This document shows, piece after piece, positions 10,500 to 21,439 of a stretch of DNA of 64,000 bases. Each line of letters starts with the position of its first letter. Position 1 is the stretch's first letter. The notes under the pieces are model-generated. The model made no database searches. It was not told the DNA's origin and saw nothing but the letters and a program-made list of their open reading frames with translations. The translations under genes and the position numbers were made by a program. This DNA is from Metellina segmentata (lineage: Eukaryota > Arthropoda > Arachnida > Araneae > Tetragnathidae): the NCBI GenBank assembly GCA_947359465.1, contig OX375879.1, positions 125,313,409-125,377,408 on the forward strand. The letters are read 5' to 3'.

Positions 10500-11394
10500 C
10501 GAAACACAAAATTGCAGCTCTAGTATTATCAAAGACGCTCTATACCATTTACAGCCCTCAAATTGGACTCATAGGGAGTCCCAATTTTATACGAAGCCCG
10601 ACAATTTAATCAGGAACGTATTTTAATTCATTAATTGGCATCTTTTTATTTTTCTTAGAATGGCAACAGTATGAAGAGATCATATTCTAAATTAATTTTT
10701 TTCCTGGCATATCCGTCATTTCTGTGATTTAAAACGATTCCAGTGAAGCAAAACTGAAAATTTTGATTTGCGTTTATTTATTTTTAGTCCAAGTTTCTAT
10801 CTTCGCGATCGTTAAAAATGGAATGAAAATGTCAATAAATGATAAAAATTAAGTATCGCATACATTCAAAATGAAAAAAAAGCTAAAGAAAAAAAAAGCA
10901 ATAAACTACATGCAAATCACTGATTCTGACAAACAATGTGAATCCCAACTTCAAAAAATCTTAAAGCTATAGAAAAAAGAAAAGCTAATAACCTAATTAA
11001 AAAATGTTCTAAATCAATGGAATCAAAGTAGAATCGGAAACGCTATGAAAGGAAAAAATAACATTCGACCAATGATGTCATTGAGGTCAAAACTAAAGAA
11101 AAGAGCGAAAATAAGATATATTCCGCGACTTGAGTCGCGTCCGAAAGCGAACACTATGGACAAAAAGCAATCCGTTTTGGAAGAAAAAAACTGAAAGAGT
11201 CAATGAAATATAAGGAGAATAGGCAGAGTATTCCGATATCAACAACCCTGATCCAAAAAGAAAATGAAGAAACGCGAAAGGAAATAAACCTTCGCCAAAG
11301 AAACTCTAGATTTCACTCTGTTGCCATTCTTGGGCACCAGATAATAAAAAAAGGCCAATAAATTAATTAAAATTTGTTTTAGATTAAACTTTAA
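10500..11394. other. AT-rich filler, no gene seen
   Basis: No frame or repeat termini could be supported. The stretch is rich in A-tracts (10860-11200). Confidence 0.4.
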
Positions 11395-11510
11395 AATTTA
11401 GGCTTCGAGGTCCATTCAGTCCACTTTAGGATTACCTGTGTATCAAATTTCAGGACTGTAAGAGGTACAGATTCGTCTGGAAAACACATACACTTCCTTT
11501 TATAATAGTA
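11395..11510 (-). mobile_element. Helitron-like 5' end fragment
   Basis: Read on the minus strand it starts TCTACTATTATAAAAGGAAG and continues GACGAATCTGTACC... and CACAGGTAATCCTAAAG. The same order is seen at 16276-16440 (+) and, without the first bases, at 29370-29490 (-). A TC start followed by an AT-rich leader fits Helitron 5' termini. No Rep/helicase is present. Confidence 0.45.
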
Positions 11511-12739
11511 GATAAAAATAACAACTTCCGAAGTTAAAATTCTTATAATATGAAAATTATTTACAAGTTATCAACAAGCTACAGTTAAAGTTTTACAGAC
11601 GAAAACCGTCACCTCAATACAGAAGCGATTGCCATCGATTACTACGTCATCTCAAAGAGGTCGCTCGCTAACCCGCCTCCTGTTGACGTCATGCACGCAT
11701 GCCAGATCGAGAGAAAGAGAGAGCGCACCCTGGTGAGAGCTCATGACTCTTCAGGATGACGAGACTTTACGTCACTCATTCCAAAATTGTTGAAGACTGA
11801 TCGTACAGGATATAGAATACAGGTCTTACGAGCTGATTGGCTTCAATCCACTACGTATGTCACTCGAAAGAGAACAAAGAGCTTGTTGATCGGAGTGGTT
11901 GGCATGACAACCGGAGCATCTGGATTACTTTTCTGCTCGTATGGGGTTCTATATGTTTCTTTCCTCGCGGGTTTCCACCTTTCCCTATAAAAAATAAACA
12001 AGCCTTCTTTTTAAGCTGTGATGGTATTTTATTCGTTAAAGATATTACAACACGTTATTGTACAGTATAAGAGACTAAAATAAATAAAAACGTACTAAAT
12101 TAAAAAATTAAATAAGACTACGAAGCATTTAACTTTTAAACAAGTGTTCAATACTTTGAATATCTCGTGAAATAAAGAAGGTAAGTTTTTTTTTTTTTTT
12201 TTTAGCTCGACTGTGCAGGCATTTTTTTAAAACTTAAAACTCGCTTAAGAAGCGTATTTACAAAACGATACTTTGTTCAAGCTATAACTCAACAATGAAT
12301 CGAACGATTGTAATTATGTTTGCGTCATTACAATCGTTATAGTACAGCTGTTGTTTTGAACCACAGTCAAAGTGATTAGTCAAGAAATGAATTTTGAGTG
12401 GATTTTTATAAATAGAAATTGGTGAGAAAAAAAAATTGTCAAAAAAACCTTATTCTTCCTAGCACCCTGACGGAGGTTCATACCATGAAGAATAATAATA
12501 GAAATAATTTCCAACAAGAATCGACTTTCTGAACGCATTAGGATTCGAGATATCGCTGTACAAACAACAAAATAGACATAATTAGTTAATTATTTCTAAA
12601 TTAGAAATCTAATTTAGAATTTGATTCGAATAAGATACCACGCAAAACCCCCTTGCCTTCTGGATTATTCTCTGAATATGTGTCTTCTGGAGTATGCCAG
12701 CAATTAAAAGTAGGTCATACAAATTTCGGAATTTAGGGA
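11511..12739. other. no gene seen
   Basis: Non-coding. It contains a TGACGTCA octamer (11683-11690), a GAGA-rich tract (11708-11726) and a poly-T run (12187-12203). Confidence 0.4.
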
Positions 12740-13090
12740 AATTTTCGATACTTTTTGTTAAAACTGAAATGTCTTACAATTTAATACAATTAGTTTTTAA
12801 ATTTGAAAGCATCACTGGGGAAACCATAGAATGTACTATTTCTAATGGTATAATAATTTGTGAAATTAGGTAATAAATAAATTCGATGCGATTAAAAGTT
12901 GGTCAGCAAATTTCGTATTTTTTAGATCTTAATTTCCGATACAAAACTAAAATTGTCATATCTCTAGCTTAATATTATTAGTTTTAAAGTTTGAAAATAC
13001 TACGTGAAAGCTTAGAATACATTTTTTGTTGTTGTATAACTATTTTTGAAATTGGTTTCTGAATAAATTCGATGCTATGAAATGTATAAT
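12740..13090 (+). repeat. about 185-bp satellite-like dimer, inverted relative to 5875-6220
   Basis: AATAAATTCGATGC occurs at about 12876 and 13062, 186 bases apart. Both units carry GAAATT.GGT, TTGAAA.CATCAC or TTGAAAATACTAC, and ATTAGTTTT. The reverse complement of the 5.9-kb copy matches this sequence, including AATTAAAAGTTGGTCAG. Confidence 0.7.
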
Positions 13091-13194
13091 TTCGGAACAG
13101 TGTACAAATTGTTCATCGCTGAGATGAAACGTTACATTGTTCTAGCTGACCTTGTGAAACTCGCTGTCATGGACCGGTAAGATGCTTGCGAAAG

Positions 13195-13258
13195 GAGTGT
13201 TCGTTTGCGAAGCATACCAAATGGGATTGCGTAGCAATCACAGGCGGTTGGCTAGTGT
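13195..13258 (+). repeat. Helitron-like 3' region fragment
   Basis: TTTGCGAAGCATACCAAATG and then GCGTAGCAATCAC.GGCGGTTGGC closely matches 25258-25316, and more loosely the Helitron 3' end at 44150-44242. Confidence 0.45.
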
Positions 13259-13458
13259 AAGTGAGTATTGATTGGAGCCCCCTACTTTCTGTAAAAGTGT
13301 GCACTTGCAATATTTTGTTTCGCCACTTTCGGAGGGGAGTTGCAATTTTGATTACGCCCCCTGTAGGATCGATCAGCCCACCACGATATCTAAAAACCGT
13401 ACTTTAAAGTTTTGTTTCAGCACCAATAAAAACAAAAAGAGAACTTTTTCTTCTGCAG

Positions 13459-13570
13459 GTTCCATGGACAGCCCCGGAGGAACCTAAAGTCTATTTGGAT
13501 CGCGCGTGAACGTCGCGCAACCATTTCTTGTGTACTCTAGAAATAATAAAGTGTGTGTTGTTGTCTGCTC
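13459..13570 (+). CDS. candidate terminal exon with poly(A) signal
   Basis: A strong acceptor (TTTTTCTTCTGCAG, ending 13458) is followed by a short open frame. In frame 0 it reads VPWTAPEEPKVYLDRA and stops at TGA 13507-13509. AATAAA at 13545-13550 is followed by a GT-rich stretch (GTGTGTGTTGTTGT), so the 3' end signals are in the right order. Another frame gives SMDSPGGT and a stop. It would be the last exon of a + strand gene with earlier exons to the left, possibly 10231-10461. This is inference only. Confidence 0.3.
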
Positions 13571-13810
13571 TGCTTTCTGTTTTAGTGGCTCGTACTCATC
13601 ACACACACACGTCATTTTAAACACAATACCTCCCCACCACGACCCCCAAATAGAACGCAATTCGAAGAACGTGAATATGTGAGTCGTAGGCGGCTCTCTT
13701 GAGAGTCCTCCCCGGATGTATTTCTCTCTTCTGCGTCAGTGAAATTTTCAACATGTGCGCATGTCCGTTAATTGATAGTGCGTGTCTTGTGTCTGTCGGT
13801 ATTTGGTAGT

Positions 13811-13960
13811 CTTAATTAACGTCGTACAAGAGCAACAGAAAGGGCTATTGACGGCGGACAGGGATCAATCCCCGAAGGGAAAGAGATCGGAGGACGCGTC
13901 ATTTGCGGTCAGATGATGAGGCAAAGCCTGAGCTGACACCCACACTCCAAACTTCTACAT
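13811..13960 (-). repeat. SINE partial copy
   Basis: The minus-strand tail and body are present: TTAATTAACGTCGTAC, GGGCTATTGACGG, GAGGCAAAGCCTGAGCTG and CACTCCAAACTTC. The head is missing. Confidence 0.8.
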
Positions 13961-13980
13961 AAGAAGATGACTTGACGGTA

Positions 13981-14042
13981 TTTTAACTATCGTCGCACTA
14001 GAGCACAACAACGAGCTGTTGGTGCCGATCCGAGATCAATAA
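13981..14042 (-). repeat. SINE tail fragment
   Basis: TATCGTCGCACTAGAGC and CCGATCCGAGATCAAT match the SINE 3' part on the minus strand. Confidence 0.65.
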
Positions 14043-14091
14043 CAGGGAAATTATAAAAGGACAACCTTAAAAAAAAACTTTGCATATCATT

Positions 14092-14212
14092 CACTCGTCA
14101 TTTGACCGTGGTTCAAAAACATGTGGTGTTGTACTCATATTTGATCCAGGGCCGTCACCAATAGCCCGTAGTGTAGCTCTAGTGCGACGCTAATTAAAAT
14201 ACCTACCATCCA
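14092..14212 (+). repeat. SINE 3' half
   Basis: The copy runs from CACTCGTCATTTGACCGTGG to GCTAATTAAAATACCTACC. It lacks the tRNA-like head. Confidence 0.8.
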
Positions 14213-14235
14213 TATCATTCACAGAGAGAAATAAT

Positions 14236-14565
14236 CGACCCACCAGTCTGGTGGTTAAGGTGTTAGCCTAAAGATACGAAGGTTCTTGGTTCGAATCCGG
14301 GTCCGGGCATGGCTGTTTGTAAGCGTATGGTGTAGAGGCGGCTGGTGCACCTTAAATCTGTCGTGTCCGAAAGTCCTCACGTTGGGTTGGCGAGGAAGTT
14401 TGGAGAGTGGGGTGCCAGCTCAGGTGTTGCTTCGTCATCTGACCGTGGTTCAAAATTACGAGGTGTTGTCCTCGGATCTTTCCCTTAAGGGACTGATCCC
14501 GGACCGTCGTCAATAGCCCGTTGTGTCGCTCTAGTATGACGTTAATTAAAAAATTACCGTTACCA
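14236..14565 (+). repeat. SINE full-length copy
   Basis: It has head, A box, exact B box, complete body and tail (GTTAATTAAAAAATTACCGT). The length is about 330 bp, which I take as the complete family length. Confidence 0.9.
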
Positions 14566-14576
14566 GAAAGCAGTAG

Positions 14577-14770
14577 TGGTAGGTAGGTATTTCGATCAAC
14601 GTGGCACTGTAGCTACACAACGGGCTACTGGCGTCTGTCCAGGATCAAATCTGAGGACACCACTTAGTTTTGAACCGCTGTGAGATGAGTAGGCATCACC
14701 TGAAAAAAGGCACTCCACTCTACAAACTTCCACACCACACCGACGTGAGGTCATTTCAGGTCACGACAGC
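14577..14770 (-). repeat. SINE partial copy
   Basis: Minus-strand body with diverged tail: CACAACGGGCTACTGGCG, GAGGACACCACTTAG and CACACCGACGTGAGG. The head is missing. Confidence 0.75.
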
Positions 14771-14774
14771 TTCG

Positions 14775-15424
14775 ACGTCGTGCAATTATTCATAAATCTG
14801 TCGATGTGTCTGCTGTGCTTCAACTCTACCCTAACCATCAAACATATAAAAGGAAGAACATACTTTGCATATGTTTGCTAATGAAACAAATATACGAAAA
14901 GTCCCCCGAACGGCTTCATCAGCCAAATCATGAAATACAGACTGTCTTACCGAAATAAAACTATTCCCTCAAAATGTCTCCCTTCCAACACTTCACAAAA
15001 AAGTTGTCACAAAATGAAAATAATGTGGCAGTTCAAGAAACATTTGGGCAGTTGAAAACACATTATTTTTACCAAAAAAATTTTAAAATCTTAATCTTGA
15101 GTTATTTAATTTAATCTTTCGGATTCACTTTTAATCGCCCTTTCACAGTGAGCCGATCAACTTTCCTTCCTTCCTTCGAATGGAAGCAGACCCCTCCGTA
15201 CCAAGTTACTGAAAACCCACAGCGGATTAGCCGAAGCTAAGGAAAGCCTCTAATGAGAAATATTAGAAGTGGGCCTAGTGACACGCCGTCCGAAAAACCC
15301 TTATCTGCCCAGGATGAACACGATAGGGCGTGGACGTGGTCGACCCCGGAATGTGTGCGCTGAAGATATGTGGTCCGGATCAATGATATCAGTCACCATT
15401 ACCATTACCTAGATAAGAAGGTGG
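14775..15424. other. no gene seen; possible second short repeat
   Basis: Filler to about 15175. The segment 15175-15410 is GC-richer and ends with ATTACC repeats. It loosely resembles 20205-20300 in style, but I could not establish a family. Confidence 0.3.
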
Positions 15425-15570
15425 CGACCAACCGGTATAGTGGTTAAGGTGTTAGCCTCTAGATCGGAAGGTCCCCGGTTCGAATCCGGGTTCGGGCATG
15501 GATGTTTGTAAACGTATACAAGCTCAGGTGTTGCTTCGTCATCTGAACATGGTTCAAAATTACGAAGTAT
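15425..15570 (+). repeat. SINE copy with internal deletion
   Basis: Head and both pol III boxes are intact. The body then jumps from GTTTGTAAACGTATA directly to CAAGCTCAGGTGTTGCTTCG, removing about 100 bp, and stops at TTACGAAGTA. Confidence 0.85.
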
Positions 15571-15694
15571 AAATTTTTAGGGGCAATGATGGTCCTCCCA
15601 CTGGGGTGGTCCTTCACAAGTGGCCATCACTTCCGGCCTTGTAGTGGCCAATGACTTAGGTTAAAATGTTCCCGCCATTAGAAAAAAAAAAGGA

Positions 15695-15962
15695 TAAGAA
15701 GGTTCCTGGTTCGAATCCGGGTATGGATGTTTGTAAGCATATGGTGTATAGAGGCGGCTGGTGCACCTTAAATCTCTCGTGGCCGAAAGTCCTCACGTTG
15801 GGTTGGTGTGGAAGTTTGGAGAGTAGGGTCCCAGCACAGAATGTTGCTTCATCATTTGACCGTGGTTCTAAATTACGAGGTGATGTCCTCGGATCTTTCC
15901 CTTAGGGGATTGATCCCGGACCGTCGTCAGTATCCCGTTGTGTTGCTCGACGTTAATTTAAA
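15695..15962 (+). repeat. SINE copy lacking A box
   Basis: It starts just before the B box (AAGGTTCCTGGTTCGAATCC), continues through the body and ends at GACGTTAATTTAAAAAAAAT. Confidence 0.85.
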
Positions 15963-16116
15963 AAAAATAATAATAAAAAAACCCGTATTCACAATGCCTG
16001 ATCTGTGGTATAAAAGGCTTTTCCAGGTTACATTTTGATCCTCCGAAATCGGCGAATTAACTCTCGGTTGAGAGATGCGCATTACTATCGTTTTGCGAAA
16101 GTAATTGGCAACTTTT

Positions 16117-16152
16117 AATTAACGTCGTACTAGAGCAACAGAACGGGCTATA
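16117..16152 (-). repeat. SINE tail fragment
   Basis: TTAATTAACGTCGTACTAGA and GAACGGGCTAT match the SINE 3' end on the minus strand. Confidence 0.7.
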
Positions 16153-16275
16153 TTTTTGCGAAGGAAGCAAGATGTACTGCAAATAAACCAAAATGGACGA
16201 CACATTCTGTGCTAAATTACAGTAGTCTTGCGACGACGCGCAATCAAGTGATGTTATATGAATAGGAAGAACGAG

Positions 16276-16440
16276 ATTGCATCTCTACTATTATAAAAGG
16301 AAGTGTTTGTGTGTATATCTGTGTGTGTGGTACTGTCCTGACGAATCTATAGCACTTACAATATAATGAGATTTGGCACACAGGTAGTCCGAATAGTTTG
16401 CAATTTTTGTATGAAGCCCGAATTTTAAAATTTTATCTAT
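16276..16440 (+). mobile_element. Helitron-like 5' end fragment
   Basis: It starts TCTCTACTATTATAAAAGGA, followed by GTGTTTGTGTGTATATC, TGACGAATCTATAGC and CACACAGGTAGTCC. It parallels 11395-11510 on the opposite strand. Confidence 0.45.
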
Positions 16441-16925
16441 AAAAGTTTTAAAGGAATTTATTAGTTTCAACCTCTCTTTTCTTCCTTTTCGGCGAAGAAG
16501 TACGAGTAAAATCAACCTTCTGTTTCTTGGAAAACTATAATCCATTGTGCTTTGTCTACACTATTTATTCTTAAAACAAGCTCTGTTTTTCTACGAACCG
16601 CTGAATAGAACTTTCATGAAAGAATGCTTGCTTCAAAATAAATTCATCACGAATGACGTAGCAATTCAATTTATCATCCTCTCATATTGATGATAGAATT
16701 TTCTACGAACGCATACCAATTGCATGTAAAACATATTCATAGGAAAACTAAGTGCATGATTGTACGCCAAAAATTTGCCATTTTTACTGAAAATGAACGT
16801 ACGGGGATATCACTCAAAAACTCAAAATAGACTTCTGTGGTAGTCTCCTTAACTTTTGTAGTTTGTAATACAGCAGAAGTGCGATGGATATGAAATGGAT
16901 AATGGATGAATATATCATGTATATA
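16441..16925. other. no gene seen
   Basis: AT-rich sequence without a recognisable frame or repeat end. Confidence 0.4.
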
Positions 16926-18327
16926 CAGGGTGTTTCGAAACTCATGGGCAAAAATTTAAAGGGTGATAGAAAACATTGTAAACAAGCAATTTTCACCATT
17001 CAATGCATGGTCGGAGAGCAAGCGGTGAACGAGGTATCCGCCGTTACTGTCACATGAAAGAACCAAACGGATAGAGGAGGTACTAAATAATTTCATTGAC
17101 AGAATGTGTGGGAAATTGCAGAAACTGATCAAAAGAGCCTGCGGTAATGCAGGCGTTACACATGCGACGTAGAGAGACTTTTTTAAACACAACCGGCATG
17201 TCTCGGACGGCAGCAACAGAAATCCTGGCAACTAGGTCGGAGTCGATGGGGGTTTCGTAGACGAGACTTTTCAAATGGCCCCACAGGAAAAAGTCCAGAC
17301 AGGAGAGATCGGGTGAGCGTGCCGGCCCAAGGTGTGGGCCCGACCAATCCATCGCACTGGAAATTTAACGTTTAAAGCGCTCCGCACATCCAAGCTGAAA
17401 TGGGATGGTGCTCCGTCATGCTGGAACCACATACGTGCTTGTATATTGACTGTAACAGGTTGAAGTAAGTCTGGAAATACCTGTTGTAAAAATGTGAGTT
17501 ATGATCTGCCGTCCAGTTGGAATTGCAGAAGGTATGGGCCGATCAAATGGTCACTCACAATTCCAGCCCAAACCTTTACGCTGGAACACTTATGATACGT
17601 ATGAGGACGTGTGTCATACGGATTGTTAGATGCCCACACATGAAGGTTGTGCGTATTAGAAATGCTTTCACGAGTAAAGGTGCATTCAGCCGTGAATAAC
17701 ACATGCGCACTAAAATCAGGCTGCGCTGCTAGCTGTTGCAAGAACCAACGTGCAAACTTGACACGTGGCGCATAATCTGCAGGCATCAAGACACACTTTC
17801 TGTGCATGATAGGGGTGTTATCCTTCGTCCCGCAGTACTCGCAAAACAATCGAGTGGGGCACGTTTTCAGCACGGAAAACCTTTCGTGTGCGAATATCCG
17901 GACGATCTTCCACTCTTTGCAGAATGTCCTCTACAACTTGTGGCGTCTGCACACTCCTGCCACGCCCTGTATAATGCATGCCGGTGACAAAGGAACCCGT
18001 TTCGCACAGGCACCGATGCAATTGTTTGAACATTTTTCGGTCTGGCACGTGTCTTCTCTGGAAACACTGCCTGTAGTCTTTCGGCTTCCAGAGCATTCCC
18101 TTTCGCAAGACCATACATAAAATGCATATCCGCCTTTTCTTGATTACTCTACGTCGTCATGCCTTCTAAAATCCACGGTAGAAATGACGATGTGTAAGAA
18201 AACTCGCGCTTCGTGCTTTCCATTACAGCGCCGTCTAGCGGTTCACCGCTTGCTCTCCGCCCATGCATTGTATGGTGAAAATAGCTTGTTTAGATGTTTT
18301 CTATCACCCCATAAATTTTTGTCCATA
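16926..18327 (-). mobile_element. Tc1/mariner element on minus strand, one terminus lost
   Basis: The left end starts CAGGGTGTTTCGAAACTCAT, then AATTTAAAGGGTGATAGAAA. The right side holds the complement of the inner part (TTTTCTATCACCCCATAAAT and TTTTGTCCAT at 18298-18327). The outermost bases complementary to CAGGGTGTTTCG are missing there. TA precedes the left end after TATA. Confidence 0.8.
17083..18127 (-). pseudogene. broken Tc1/mariner transposase
   Basis: Read from 18127 leftwards, the N-terminal part contains KMFKQLHRCLCETGSF and then TPQVVEDILQRVEDRPDIRT, the DNA-binding half. Later comes an FSAHVLFTAECTFTRE-like segment (17700-17680) where the first catalytic acid sits. The C-terminal part reads ARSPDLSCLDFFLWGHLKSL (17320-17260), the last catalytic region with 'SPDL..LDFFLWG'. 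The pieces lie in different frames, so the gene is dead. This subfamily is common in arthropods. Confidence 0.8.
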
Positions 18328-18621
18328 AAAATCCAATTTGAAATTAAATACCTTTCATCTTTTCTCAAACCCAAATTAAAATGCCGTATGCGCATTCTAT
18401 TAAAATCACAATTTGGAATCTGTTCTGCCGGCGAAACACGTTTTTGACCAGTATGAATGTAGATTCGGGCGTCGTACGGAATGTAAACAATATCACGTGG
18501 TCGTGAGGATACGTTAGTAGCCAATCACAGCGAGCGTATCATTTTAATCTGTGGATCCCTTAACCCACCGTTTGAAAATACGGTTCTTGAGAATCCGTGA
18601 TTTAACTCTGACCCGCGCATC

Positions 18622-18943
18622 GCCGACCAACCGGTATAGTGGTTAAGCCTCTAGATCGGAAGGTTCCTGGTTGGAATCCAGGTCCGGGCATGGATGTTTG
18701 TAAACGTATGGTGTAGAGGCGGCTGGTGCATCTTAAATCTGTCGTGGCCGAAAGTCTTCACGTTGGGTTGGCGTGGAAGTTTGGAGAGTGGGGTGCCAGT
18801 TCAGGTGTTGCTTCGTCATCTGACCGTGGTTCAAAATTACGAGGTGTTGTCCTCGAATCTTTCCCTTAAGGGACTGATTCCGGACCGTCGTCAATAGCCC
18901 GTTGTGTTGCTCTAGTACGACGTTAACTAAAATTACCATTACC
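18622..18943 (+). repeat. SINE near-full copy
   Basis: Head CGCCGACCAACCGGTATAG, with a small deletion between A and B boxes (GTTAAG directly to CCTCTAGATC). The B box is altered to GGTTGGAATCC. Body and tail are complete. Confidence 0.9.
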
Positions 18944-19064
18944 TGACCCGCGCATCAACGGATCCTCAAGTTAACTCGTGACTTGTGAATTTGGCCGTAA
19001 TGTCGTGACACTGAGTAGTGACTATTCATTTTTCGGAATGTCAGTTTGAATGAAATTTGGTAAT

Positions 19065-19207
19065 TATCAATTAACATTGTACTAGATGCACAACGGGCTA
19101 TTGATGACTGTCCGTGATCACTCGCACTCCCTTGAGGGAAAGATCCGAAGACAACAACACGTCATTTCGAATTACGGTCAGACGACGAGGTCATGCCTGA
19201 GCTATTA
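19065..19207 (-). repeat. SINE partial copy
   Basis: Minus-strand tail and body: ATCAATTAACATTGTAC, CACAACGGGCTATTGATG and GGTCAGACGACGAGGTCATG. Confidence 0.8.
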
Positions 19208-19402
19208 ACAATGTGTATGCAGTTAACTAGTAATCTGCAACTCTTCCCCTTTTTAAAAAGTATGTCCCTTGTAATTTAAGGAACTCTGATTCAACCAGCT
19301 CGCTACAACTCCGCTCTGTCCTCCTGATTTTCGTTTCGGTTGTCGGTATTTGTAAGTTGCCTTTTTTCAATTAAACCGTTGATCCGCGAATTCAAAAGAG
19401 CG

Positions 19403-19460
19403 ATGCGCGACCCACAAGTGCCCACCTCCTGTCCTACATGCGGCAAAACTGTCTTTAACG
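19403..19460 (+). CDS. CRIP-like LIM-domain gene, exon 1
   Basis: ATG at 19403 opens 19 codons, MRDPQVPTSCPTCGKTVFN, plus one base, ending at a consensus donor (GTGAGT). CPTC provides the first two zinc ligands of a LIM domain. CRIP proteins are small (about 75 residues) single-LIM adaptors of nucleus and cytoplasm that bind protein partners, not substrates. In vertebrate CRIP1 the corresponding point, just before 'AERV', is where this exon stops. The N-terminus is a few residues longer than in CRIP1. The frame is also open upstream of the ATG to about 19360, so an earlier start or an upstream exon is possible. Phase 1 matches exon 2. Confidence 0.7.
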
Positions 19461-19589
19461 GTGAGTTCCGCTTCTTTTGGTTGCTTTAAGTTTTGGGGCT
19501 CAAAAGTTCCAATGATGGACAAGCTGCGCCAAACACAAGTCCATATGAAATTGCCAATATGTTTGGAGTTCATTAGTTAACGTTTAGAG

Positions 19590-19945
19590 CCGTGGCCTTA
19601 ACGACTTTAACGGATTTTGGAAGAATTTTCTAGAATATTCAAAATGAAAATTGAGTTAACGTTTTCCGAGGTGGCCATAAAAACCACAATAACCGTAAAA
19701 ACATGGGTTGCCTTAATCTATCGTAACTCGCTACAAGAAGTGCGCCAAAAGAATCACCAAGTCTGTTGCCACCTCTGATAAACGTAAAGTGTAGCTGTAC
19801 CGTTCTTTCAAAATCCGTAAAAGTGTCGGTTGATTTCATTGGTTCATTTGATATAATTCTTTGCTTGGTGATATTAGAAGTGCACCAAAAATGTGCCAAG
19901 GCTGTTGCCACCGCTATAAACGTAGAATGAAGCTGTACTATAAAT
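19590..19945. repeat. interspersed repeat family R2 (CTTGG / CGCCAAGG type), two adjacent units
   Basis: Two units share GAAGTGC.CCAAAA, GTTGCCACC, AAACGTA.A.TGAAGCTGTAC and TTCAAAATCCGTAAAA / TGATTTCATTGGTTCATTTG. Similar units occur at 22780-23345 and 30720-31112. No coding potential or termini are recognised. Confidence 0.65.
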
Positions 19946-19962
19946 TTTCCGCTTATGCTGAT

Positions 19963-20036
19963 CGGATCTTTCCCTTAGTGGATTGAACCCTGATCGTCGT
20001 CAATAGACCGTTGTGTTGTCATAGTACTACGTTAAC
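19963..20036 (+). repeat. SINE tail fragment
   Basis: GGATCTTTCCCTTAGTGGAT through AGACCGTTGTGTTG and TACGTTAACC. Confidence 0.75.
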
Positions 20037-20165
20037 CTTTTGACTACAGCTGATACAGCAATTGTACCATGATCGTGCAAAGAATTTAGACTACGACCAG
20101 TGCAGCAATCATACCTTAAAAGTTATAAGAATCGTGCCAAGAAAGAATCGTACCTGTTATATCTA
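20037..20165 (+). repeat. two units of the about 65-bp tandem repeat seen at 34351-34605
   Basis: GACTACAGCTGATACAGCAA... and GACTACGACCAGTGCAGCAA... both lead into GTACC or CATACC, then TGATCGTGC or AGTTATAAGAATCGTGCC and AAGAA. The same wording occurs in the 34-kb array. Confidence 0.65.
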
Positions 20166-21433
20166 TCAGGTTAATTGACAATTATCATTATTGCTTCTTC
20201 CTTCCTTCCTTATGTGGAGAAGAGCCTCACTGCGTCACCCAGACTCGGGCATTTCAGCTTGCCGCTCAATTGAGCAGCTGAGGAAATCCTCGAGGGGAAC
20301 CATTATTGCTTCTGTCGGAAATATCCGCGTTTATTTAAAATTGGTGTCGAGTACCAATGTTAATGGTTAGATATCAGTAAAACTATAACCTTGCGATTAG
20401 TCTTAATAGTTATTGCTAATTTGTGTAGAGATGTAGTATACGGAGCATGATTATCGACAGGCAATTTTTCTCGCAAAAACAAGATGGTGAATTATATTAA
20501 TTTGAAAATTAAAAATAATAAAACCCCAAAATAAATACTAATTAAAGTGTGCAACTTACTTGAAAAGATATTAGGAAAAAAAAAATTCGGAAATCCAACG
20601 GAAAGAAGTTTACACAAATACAGTACGATCATTAAAAAAACAGTTAAATGGTGCGGTATATTTAAAAACAATGAAAATTATTCTTTAACCATTTAAAATG
20701 AAACAAAGTAAAATCGTTCTCTAACCAATTAAAATGAAACAAATTAAAATCATTCTTTAACCAATTAAAATAATTCTTTAACCAATTAACATCATTCTGT
20801 TATAAGTGCTGAAAAATCACTCAAGCGATAACCAATCACCGAACGCGAAGCATCTAAATCCAAAATTTGAAATACAAATTTCATTGCCATGTAAACAAAC
20901 AATCCTACTTTTACATAGGGTTACCATAAATTTATACGTTGTATCTAGGTTTGGCAACAAAAAAAAAGTCATTGCACCGTATACCCTTAATTTGCCATGA
21001 TTAACAGCTAATAAACTCATAAAGCATAGCTACGATATACGCATTAGGGCGTATCGAAAAAAAATCGAAATTTCTTAGATCTCTGTGGTAGTGCGGAAAA
21101 GTTGTGTACTCCCATCATTAAAAGCGCGTGAAATCTTAAAAGTGTAGGTAGATTTCTTCTGTCGCCTCAATGGGCCGAAAGTTCCGAAAATTGGAATAAA
21201 AATGTTAAATTACAAAAATTAATAAATAATCAAAGATTTCGTTGATCGTTTTGGGATAGTGCTTACAAGTTATTATTTTTAAAAACAACAAACATAAAAT
21301 TTTTTAGAATTATTGGTTAATATCATCTGCCGCGCCTCATTGATACGAAATTTTGGAAAATAAAAGCAAAATTTTAAATAAATACACGTCACACTTACCT
21401 TAGTTTAAGGCAACAGAAACTTTATTTTACCTT
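20166..21433. other. AT-rich intronic DNA with a minor tandem repeat
   Basis: The segment 20687-20800 repeats AACCATTTAAAATGAAACAA or AACCAATTAAAAT with spacing of 25-45 bp. No gene is seen. Confidence 0.5.
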
Positions 21434-21439
21434 TCAAAC

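Noticed and set aside
15425..15500. tRNA gene suggested by exact A and B boxes
   Set aside because: The sequence around the boxes does not fold as a full tRNA, and it continues into the repeated SINE body. The same head recurs in many copies.
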